A stretch of DNA of 11,429 bases from Deltaproteobacteria bacterium (GTDB taxonomy: Bacteria > Desulfobacterota > Binatia > Binatales > Binataceae). The notes under the pieces are model-generated. The model ran no database searches. It was not told where the DNA came from and saw nothing but the letters and a program-made list of their open reading frames with translations. The stretch covers positions 1-11,429 of the forward strand of contig DAHZDR010000412.1 of NCBI GenBank assembly GCA_027403435.1, in the 5' to 3' direction. Made by a program: the position numbers and the translations under genes. Positions 6,590-11,429 of this stretch are shown piece after piece. How positions within the stretch are numbered: the stretch's first letter is position 1; each line of letters begins with the position of its first letter.

Positions 6590-7129
6590 ATGCGATGTCC
6601 ACAATGCGGATTCGATTCGGCGGCCGGCGCCGCGTTTTGCGCGCGCTGCGGCGCGCGGCTGATGTCGCCGCGGCCGGAAACGCGCCATGAATACGCGCTG
6701 GCGCGGATTTTACCCTCATGGTGGCATTTCAGCGGCGCGATCACGTTCGCGACGCTGATCTTTGTGGCCGGAATCGCCGCGATGGCCGCGCCCAGGGGCG
6801 GCGCGCGCGCGGGCCTTTTGGGCGTCGCGCTGGCCGGCCTGCTCGCCGCGCGAGTCATCCTCGTGCGGCGCTATACGAGTTGGAGCCTGACTTCCGATCG
6901 GCTGATCGAGCGGAGCGGATTTCTGGCGACCCGGAGGCGCGAAATGGAGCTGGCCGACGTGCGCTCGATCGAAGTTGAACGCAGCGCCGGCCAGCGGATG
7001 CTGGGCTTGGGCGACGTCAAGGTGGCGTCGGCGGCGAGCGGCGACTTCATGATCAAATTGTTCGATATTCCAGACCCGGAACGGATGGCGGAAATTTTGC
7101 GCAAGGCGCGGCTGAAACGGCTCGCCTGA
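6590..7129 (+). CDS. Zinc-ribbon, two-TM, bacterial PH-domain protein
   Basis: A 179-residue membrane protein of unknown role. The N-terminus is a zinc ribbon with two CxxC knuckles: C3/C6 in MRCPQCGFDS and C17/C20 in FCARCGARL. Two hydrophobic helices follow, about residues 47-67 and 73-93. The rest (about 96-175) is a bacterial pleckstrin-homology (bPH_2, DUF304, YdbS/YdbT-like) domain, recognised by YTSWSLTSDRLIERSGFLAT, then ELADVRSIEVERSAGQRMLG and LGDVKVASAASGDFMIKLFD, ending in IPDPERMAEILRKAR. I chose the ATG at 6590 because the zinc ribbon starts there. The open frame upstream (from 6362) is Arg/Gly-rich and overlaps the promoter. The ribosome-binding site is poor. rnhB begins 27 bases after the stop, so the two genes are probably co-transcribed. 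The family fold is clear, but function cannot be stated. Confidence 0.85.
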   Translation: MRCPQCGFDSAAGAAFCARCGARLMSPRPETRHEYALARILPSWWHFSGAITFATLIFVAGIAAMAAPRGGARAGLLGVALAGLLAARVILVRRYTSWSLTSDRLIERSGFLATRRREMELADVRSIEVERSAGQRMLGLGDVKVASAASGDFMIKLFDIPDPERMAEILRKARLKRLA

Positions 7130-7156
7130 GCCGGCCGCGCGGGCGGGAGGTGCGGC

Positions 7157-7792
7157 GTGGCCAGGCGCGCGGATTTACGATACGAGCGGCGCTTGTGGAA
7201 GCAGGGCCTCGCGGCGATCGCCGGCGTTGACGAAGCCGGGGTCGGACCGATGGCGGGTCCGGTGGTCGCGGCGGCGGTAATCTTCCCGCCCGAGACGTTT
7301 ATCCAGGGCGTGCACGATTCCAAGCAGCTCACGCCCGCACAGCGCGAGCGCCTGTATCCGCTGATCCGCGAACGCGCAGCCGCGGTCGGCGTCGGGAGCG
7401 CCGCGGTCAACGAAGTCGATGAACTGAACGTGTATTGGGCGGCGATGCTCGCCTGCGAACGCGCGATCCGCGCACTCGGCCGCGCCCCCGACCATGTGCT
7501 GATGGACGGGCGCGCGATCCCCGGACTCAAACTGCCGCAGACCAAAATCGTCGGCGGCGACCGCAAAAGCTTTTGTATCGCGGCGGCGTCGATTATCGCC
7601 AAGGTCACCCGCGACCGAATCATGGTCGCGTATGACGCCGAGTTTCCCGGCTACGGCTTCGCCGATCACAAGGGCTACTGCACGGCGGATCATTTCGCGG
7701 TGCTGGCGCGGCTCGGCCCCTCGCCGATCCATCGGCGCTCCTTTGCGCCGGTAAGGCGCGCGGCGCAGCGCGAACTGTTCGCGGACGGGTAG
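7157..7792 (+). CDS. rnhB: Ribonuclease HII
   Basis: Cleaves RNA of RNA-DNA hybrids and nicks 5' of single ribonucleotides in DNA, starting ribonucleotide excision repair. The 211-residue length is normal. The GTG start at 7157 has GGAGGT six bases before it. Catalytic acidic residues are D25 and E26 (GVDEAG), D117 (VLMDG) and D135 (GGDRKS). Other family blocks are DSKQLTPAQRE (54-64), IAAASIIAKVTRDR (141-154), and YGFADHKGYCTADH followed by GPSPIHRRSFAPV. The odd point is residues 28-30, which read GVG where almost all RNase HII proteins have GRG, the motif that contacts the ribonucleotide-DNA junction. The downstream HKGYGT motif reads HKGYCT, keeping the tyrosine. Active-site residues are intact, so hybrid cleavage is expected, but junction recognition may be altered. 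Confidence 0.96.
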   Translation: MARRADLRYERRLWKQGLAAIAGVDEAGVGPMAGPVVAAAVIFPPETFIQGVHDSKQLTPAQRERLYPLIRERAAAVGVGSAAVNEVDELNVYWAAMLACERAIRALGRAPDHVLMDGRAIPGLKLPQTKIVGGDRKSFCIAAASIIAKVTRDRIMVAYDAEFPGYGFADHKGYCTADHFAVLARLGPSPIHRRSFAPVRRAAQRELFADG

Positions 7793-7838
7793 TCGCAGCG
7801 GCGCGCGGCGGACGCCCGCGCCCGGACGGAGTTGCTGC

Positions 7839-8600
7839 ATGATGCGTAAACCAGCCGGCAATCCGCTCGCCGCGCCGTGTTCGCGGCGGCGTTGGCTGCG
7901 CGGCGCGGCAGCGTTGGCCGGCGGCCTCGCGCTGCAAGTGACGGCGGCGTGGGCGGCGCCGCCGCCCAAAGAGAGCGGGCTGTCGTTCGAAGGCCTGCTC
8001 AAGCGCGAGCCGGGCTTCCAGCCGCGCCGTCCCGCGCCGCTGGCGTACGACGCTTTGCCCGGCCTGCTGTCGGCGACACAAATCGCGCGGGCGTATGCGG
8101 CCTATCGCCGCGCCTTCGCCGAGCTGCGCGAAGCCGAGCGCCGGCTCGCTTCGGCCCCGCGCGACGCCGCGCACGCGGCGCAATATGGCGCGCTGCGGCG
8201 CAAGCAGATACGGGCCGCCAACGCGGTTTTGCTCCACGAATTCTTCTTCCGCAATCTGGCGCCGAAGCCGGTCGCGCCGCCGCCGTATGTGCTGGCGAAT
8301 ATCCACGAGCACATGGGCGCGTTCGCGAGCTGGCGCGAGGATTTCATCGCCTGCGCGCGGGTCGCCGGCGCATGGGCGGCGTTGGTTTACGATCCGTATG
8401 ACGACCGCTGGCATAACGCGCCGCTGAACGCCGGCGACGCCGGCGGATGGGTGGGGGCGAATCCACTGGTGGTCGCGGCGGTCGCCGAGGAAGCGTGGTC
8501 GCCCGAATATCCGCATCGCGACGCGTGGATGGCGGCGTTCGTCGAACATATCGACTGGCAGGTCGTGGCCGCGCGCTATCGCTCCGTTGATCGCCAATAG
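7839..8600 (+). CDS. Tat-exported Fe/Mn superoxide dismutase-like protein lacking most metal ligands
   Basis: 253 residues. The start at 7839 has CGGAG seven bases upstream (a second ATG follows at once). The N-terminus is a twin-arginine signal: SRRRWLRG (15-22), then a hydrophobic stretch and an AWA-A type cleavage site near residue 39. The remainder follows the Fe/Mn SOD plan: LAYDALPGLLSATQ (68-81) like the SOD LPYxxxxLxPxxSxxT start, VLLHEFFFRNLAP (130-142) like the WNHxFFWxxLxP block, a FIACARVAGAWAALVYD segment (169-185) like the GSGWxWL block, and PLVVAAVAEEAW (209-220) plus AAFVEHIDWQVVAARY (232-247) like DVWEHAYYLDY and the INWxxVxxR end. H133 is the only ligand retained. The two N-helix histidines, the Asp and the last His are replaced; DVWEHA reads AVAEEA (214-219). 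So it is probably not a working dismutase. SOD ancestry is my inference from pattern matching. Confidence 0.7.
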   Translation: MMRKPAGNPLAAPCSRRRWLRGAAALAGGLALQVTAAWAAPPPKESGLSFEGLLKREPGFQPRRPAPLAYDALPGLLSATQIARAYAAYRRAFAELREAERRLASAPRDAAHAAQYGALRRKQIRAANAVLLHEFFFRNLAPKPVAPPPYVLANIHEHMGAFASWREDFIACARVAGAWAALVYDPYDDRWHNAPLNAGDAGGWVGANPLVVAAVAEEAWSPEYPHRDAWMAAFVEHIDWQVVAARYRSVDRQ

Positions 8601-8683
8601 CGCCGCGTCGCCGCGCGCAACGAGCCATGGCGCGATCGGCGCGCGCCGCCGCTTGTGGAAAGCCCCGCCGGGCCGCCGCGCTT

Positions 8684-8711
8684 ACCCTATCGCGGTCGCC
8701 ACGATAGTGGT
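8684..8711 (+). promoter_or_regulatory. Inverted repeat upstream of the dehydrogenase operon
   Basis: CTATCG (8687-8692) and CGATAG (8702-8707) form a perfect inverted repeat with a 9-base centre. ACC (8684-8686) and GGT (8709-8711) extend it to nine pairs with one bulged T. It lies 42 bases before the chosen pdhA start, in a 152-bp gap. It could be an operator or a leader hairpin. There is no T-run, so it is not a convincing terminator. I found no clear -35/-10 pair nearby. Confidence 0.4.
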
Positions 8712-8752
8712 TTACTGAAATTTGCATGACGGCAGCGCTGGAGGGTGTTTGC

Positions 8753-9772
8753 ATGGCCCTGGAACGTGAAAAGCATATCGCCGAACGCGCCCTGCTGACG
8801 ATGGGCGAGACTCAATTGCTCGATTTCTATCGTCGCATGGTTTTGATTCGGCGCTTCGAGGATAAAGTCGCGGAAATGTACAGCCGGGGCAAGATTACCG
8901 GCTTTTGCCATCTTTACGCCGGCGAGGAAGCGGTCGCGGTGGGCGCGATCAGCGCGTTGTACGACAAGGATTTTGTGGTCTCCACCTATCGCGAGCACGG
9001 CCATTGCCTGGCCAAGGGCGTCGCGCCGCGCGCGGTGATGGCGGAACTGTTCGGCAAGGCGACCGGACTTTCGCGCGGGCACGGCGGCTCGATGCATCTG
9101 TTTGACGCGGAGCAGCGTTTCATGGGCGGTTACGCGATCGTCGGCGGCGGCCTGCCGCTGGCGGCGGGTCTCGGCCTGGCGGTGCGCTACAAAGAAGAAC
9201 CGCAGGTGGTCTGCTGCTTCTTCGGCGACGGCGCGCTGCCGCAGGGCGCGTTTCATGAGGCGCTTAACATGACCTCGCTGTGGAAGCTGCCGGTGATCTT
9301 TATCTGCGAGAACAATTTCTACGGCATGGGCACGCTGGTGCAGAACGCGATCTGCCAGGAAGAACTGTACAAGTTCGCCGAGCCCTACAAGATGCCGGGC
9401 GTGCGGGTGGACGGGATGGACGTGCTCGCCGTCCACGGCGCGACGCTGGAGGCGGCGGCGCGCGCCCGCGAAGGCGAGGGTCCGTCGCTGATCGAGGCGA
9501 CCACCTACCGCTTCCGCGGCCATTCGATGTCCGATCCGGCGGAGTACCGATCGAAACGCGAAGAGCGCATCTGGCAGGAGCGCGACCCAATCAAGAATTT
9601 GCGGCGCAAGCTGCTGCATGACGGCCGCGCCAACGAGGCGCGCCTGGACGCGATCGAAAACGAAGTCGCCGCGGTTATCGACGACGCCGTCAAGTTCGCC
9701 GAGGACAGCCCCGAGCCGTCGCTCGAAACCCTCGGCAAGTACGTCTATGTGGACGGGAACGGAGCCGAATGA
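8753..9772 (+). CDS. pdhA: Pyruvate (2-oxoacid) dehydrogenase E1 component, alpha subunit
   Basis: Thiamine diphosphate-dependent E1 alpha, which with E1 beta decarboxylates pyruvate and acetylates the lipoyl group of E2. The ATG at 8753 has GGAGGG seven bases upstream and is preferred to the ATG nine codons earlier. Length is 339 residues. Visible hallmarks are IRRFEDKVAEMYSRGKITGF (32-51), HLYAGEEAVAVG (53-64), STYREHGHCLAKG (77-89), GLSRGHGGSMHLF (105-117), the ThDP/Mg motif from G158-D159-G160 to N187-N188 (GDG...CENN), and the YRFRGHSMSDP loop (252-262) that is regulated by phosphorylation in eukaryotic homologues. The stop overlaps the next ATG by four bases, a sign of translational coupling with E1 beta. 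The acetoin or branched-chain complexes use related subunits, so substrate assignment to pyruvate is likely but not proven. Confidence 0.93.
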   Translation: MALEREKHIAERALLTMGETQLLDFYRRMVLIRRFEDKVAEMYSRGKITGFCHLYAGEEAVAVGAISALYDKDFVVSTYREHGHCLAKGVAPRAVMAELFGKATGLSRGHGGSMHLFDAEQRFMGGYAIVGGGLPLAAGLGLAVRYKEEPQVVCCFFGDGALPQGAFHEALNMTSLWKLPVIFICENNFYGMGTLVQNAICQEELYKFAEPYKMPGVRVDGMDVLAVHGATLEAAARAREGEGPSLIEATTYRFRGHSMSDPAEYRSKREERIWQERDPIKNLRRKLLHDGRANEARLDAIENEVAAVIDDAVKFAEDSPEPSLETLGKYVYVDGNGAE

Positions 9773-10743
9773 TGGCGCAGATCAGCTACCGCGAAGCGCT
9801 TAACCAGGCCCTGCGCGAAGAACTCGATCGCGACGAGCGCGTCTTTATCATGGGCGAAGAGGTGGGTTACTTCGGCGGCGCCTTCAAGGTCACCGACGGC
9901 CTGCTGGCGGTGTACGGCGAAAAGCGCGTGCGCGACACGCCGATCGCCGAGCTCACGATCGTTGGCGCCGGCGTCGGCGCCGCGATGGGCGGGCTCAAGC
10001 CGATCGTCGAATTGATGACGATCAATTTCGGCCTGCTGGCGATGGATCAAATCGTCAATCACGCGGCGAAAATCCATTACATGTTCGGCGGACACGCCAA
10101 GGTGCCGCTGGTGATTCGCGCTCCCCAGGGCGCCGGCCATCAACTCGGCGCGCAGCATAGCCAGAGCCTCGAAGCCTACTTTTTACATTGTCCGGGCCTG
10201 CTGGTCGTGATTCCGGCGACTCCGGCCGACGCCAAGGGCCTGCTCAAGAGCTGTTTGCGCCAGGACAATCCGGTGATTTTCCTCGAACACGAAACGCTCT
10301 ACGGCGTCAAAGGCGAGGTTCCCGACGGGGAATATCTGACGCCGCTGGGCCAGGCCAACGTCCTGCGCGAAGGCAAGGACCTCACGATCGTCTCGTATTC
10401 GAAGTGCGTCTATGACGCGATCGCGGCGGCCGAGGCGCTGGAAAACGAGGGCGTGGACGCCGAAGTAATCGATCTGCGGACGCTCAATCCGCTCGATATC
10501 ACGACCGTCGTCGAATCGGTGCGCAAGACCGGCAAAGCGATGGTCGTGTACGAGGGCTGGCGCACGGGCGGCGCCGGCGCGGAAATCGCCGCGCAAATTT
10601 ACGAGGCGGCGTTCGATGATCTCGACGCGCCGGTGGAGCGCGTCGCGACGCTCGACACGCCGATTCCGTACAACGCCAGGCTGGAAAAGGCCGCGCTGCC
10701 CAGCGCCGCCGATATCGTCAAGGTGGCGGAACGGATGGTCTAG
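9769..10743 (+). CDS. pdhB: Pyruvate (2-oxoacid) dehydrogenase E1 component, beta subunit
   Basis: Partner of E1 alpha in the alpha2beta2 heterotetramer; it contributes the catalytic glutamate and binds E2. Its ATG at 9769 lies within the alpha stop (ATGA), and a second ATG follows immediately, so length is 324 or 323 residues. CGGAG lies just upstream. Conserved parts are YREALNQALREELDRDERVF (7-26), GEEVGYFGGAFKVTDGL (29-45), RVRDTPIAE with E61 as the likely catalytic Glu, AAMGGLKPIVELMTINF (71-87), GAGHQLGAQHSQSLEAYFLH (121-140) and the C-terminal transketolase domain starting near residue 195, with DLRTLNPLD and VVYEGWRTGGAGAEIA. The usual E1 beta sequence has a Ser in DTPISE; here it is Ala. 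It is followed by a 115-bp gap before the E2 gene. Confidence 0.94.
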   Translation: MMAQISYREALNQALREELDRDERVFIMGEEVGYFGGAFKVTDGLLAVYGEKRVRDTPIAELTIVGAGVGAAMGGLKPIVELMTINFGLLAMDQIVNHAAKIHYMFGGHAKVPLVIRAPQGAGHQLGAQHSQSLEAYFLHCPGLLVVIPATPADAKGLLKSCLRQDNPVIFLEHETLYGVKGEVPDGEYLTPLGQANVLREGKDLTIVSYSKCVYDAIAAAEALENEGVDAEVIDLRTLNPLDITTVVESVRKTGKAMVVYEGWRTGGAGAEIAAQIYEAAFDDLDAPVERVATLDTPIPYNARLEKAALPSAADIVKVAERMV

Positions 10744-10768
10744 CCGCGCGGCCGGATCGACGCGCGGC

Positions 10769-10795
10769 GGCGCCGGGATTGCGCGTCACGGCGCC
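10769..10795 (+). repeat. Stem-loop between E1 beta and E2 genes
   Basis: GGCGCCG (10769-10775) and CGGCGCC (10789-10795) form a perfect 7-bp stem with a 13-base loop in the 115-bp gap between pdhB and the E2 gene. Nothing T-rich follows, so termination is unlikely. It could affect mRNA processing or the stoichiometry of E1 and E2, or be incidental in GC-rich DNA. Confidence 0.35.
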
Positions 10796-10858
10796 GGCGG
10801 CGCCGAGGCGGAAAGCGCGTGAAGCCGGCGCGGCGCAAGCTACTCAAAGGTTTTTCCC

Positions 10859-11429
10859 ATGAGCAACGAAATCGTGATGCCAAAGCTTTCCGACACCATG
10901 GAGGAAGGCAAAATCCTGCGCTGGCTCAAACATCCCGGCGACGCCGTCCATCATGGCGACGCGCTCGCCGAAGTCGAGACCGACAAGGCCGACATGGTGA
11001 TGGAGTCGTTCGACGACGGCGTGCTGGCCGAAATCCGCCTCAAGGAAGGCGAGACCGCCAAGGTCGGCGCGGTGATCGCGATTCTGCGCCCGGCCGGAGC
11101 GGGCGCCGCGACGACCGCGCCCAATGGCGATGCGGACGCCGGCGAACGGACCGCGGCGGCCGACGCCGAAACCGCTGAAGACGCCGGGGAGGCGACGGCG
11201 ATTCCCGCTTCTGGTCCGCGGCCGGCGCCGATTCGCGCGGTCGGCGCCCGCCGGCGCCGTTCCACCGAGGCCAACGGCGACGTGCGCGCCGCGCGTTCCG
11301 CGCCCAAGACGATCGGACACGCGGGCGGCGCGGACCATGAGCCGGCCGGACCGATCGCGGAGACGATCGCCGGAACCGTCGGCGATCCCGAGCCTGAATT
11401 CCATCCGGCGCTGAGCGCCGTCCGCTCCG
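10859..11429 (+). CDS. pdhC: Dihydrolipoamide acyltransferase (E2), N-terminal part (cut by window edge)
   Basis: N-terminal 190 codons of the E2 core subunit, which carries acyl groups on a swinging lipoyl arm to coenzyme A. The ATG at 10859 has AAAGG eight bases upstream. Residues 1-78 are a lipoyl domain: MSNEIVMPKLSDTMEEGKIL, GDALAEVETDKADM with the lipoylated K43 (ETDKAD), then VLAEIRLKEGETAKVGAVIA. After it comes a low-complexity linker of at least 110 residues rich in Ala, Pro, Gly, Glu and Asp, with a basic patch (GARRRRS, about 132-138). No peripheral subunit-binding domain is recognisable before the window ends. The reading frame stays open to the last base. It follows pdhA-pdhB on the same strand, so this is the third gene of a classic E1alpha-E1beta-E2 operon. 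Confidence 0.93.
   Translation, partial: MSNEIVMPKLSDTMEEGKILRWLKHPGDAVHHGDALAEVETDKADMVMESFDDGVLAEIRLKEGETAKVGAVIAILRPAGAGAATTAPNGDADAGERTAAADAETAEDAGEATAIPASGPRPAPIRAVGARRRRSTEANGDVRAARSAPKTIGHAGGADHEPAGPIAETIAGTVGDPEPEFHPALSAVRS

Noticed and set aside
7175..8597. Long minus-strand open frames opposite rnhB and the SOD-like gene
   Set aside because: Arg/Ala-rich compositional shadows. The plus-strand genes have ribosome-binding sites and recognisable families.
8709..8725. A GG...GC pair upstream of pdhA resembling a sigma54 promoter
   Set aside because: The spacing between GG and GC is 13 bases, not the required 10, and the flanking consensus is absent.
8687..9619. A 310-codon minus-strand open frame opposite pdhA
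   Set aside because: It mirrors the pdhA codons, has no family features and overlaps a certain gene.

Overview
This is a GC-rich (roughly two thirds G+C by eye) bacterial chromosomal window with no sign of mobile DNA. It contains two opposed blocks. The gene order of the left block, the absence of plasmid or phage genes and the strong preference for G/C at third codon positions suggest a proteobacterium-like or Desulfobacterota/Binatota-like organism. That placement is an inference from layout and composition, not a phylogenetic result.

Left block (1-4741, minus strand): one of the most conserved bacterial gene strings, read right to left. A likely strong promoter (about 4713-4741) precedes four tRNA genes (Thr-UGU, Tyr-GUA, Gly-UCC, Thr-GGU). 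These are followed by rpmG (L33), tRNA-Trp(CCA), secE, nusG, rplK, rplA, rplJ, rplL and the first 152 codons of rpoB, which leaves the window at its left edge. The tuf gene that usually sits between the tRNA cluster and rpmG/tRNA-Trp is missing. A hairpin followed by a T-run lies between rplL and rpoB and looks like an attenuator. The block supplies ribosomal stalk and L1-arm proteins, the SecE translocase subunit, the NusG elongation factor, the RNA polymerase beta subunit and tRNAs.

Middle (4842-6359, minus strand): a 505-residue membrane protein that joins a histidine-box fatty acid hydroxylase/sterol desaturase domain to a TVP38/TMEM64/DedA-like (VTT) domain. It is transcribed away from a divergent intergenic region (6360-6589). 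That region also holds a good sigma70-type promoter for the plus strand.

Right block (6590-11429, plus strand): first a tight three-gene group. It encodes a zinc-ribbon plus bacterial PH-domain membrane protein, RNase HII (rnhB) with an unusual R-to-V change in its GRG motif, and a Tat-exported protein that resembles Fe/Mn superoxide dismutase but seems to have lost three of the four metal ligands. Then comes the pyruvate (2-oxoacid) dehydrogenase operon: E1-alpha and E1-beta, which overlap by four bases, and the N-terminal 190 codons of a lipoyl-bearing E2, which leaves the window at its right edge.

Most of the window is ordinary housekeeping DNA. The points worth a second look are the ligand-poor SOD-like exported protein, the hydroxylase-VTT fusion, the GVG RNase HII, the missing tuf, the possible frameshift in the 3' end of rplJ, and the long E2 linker without a visible subunit-binding domain.
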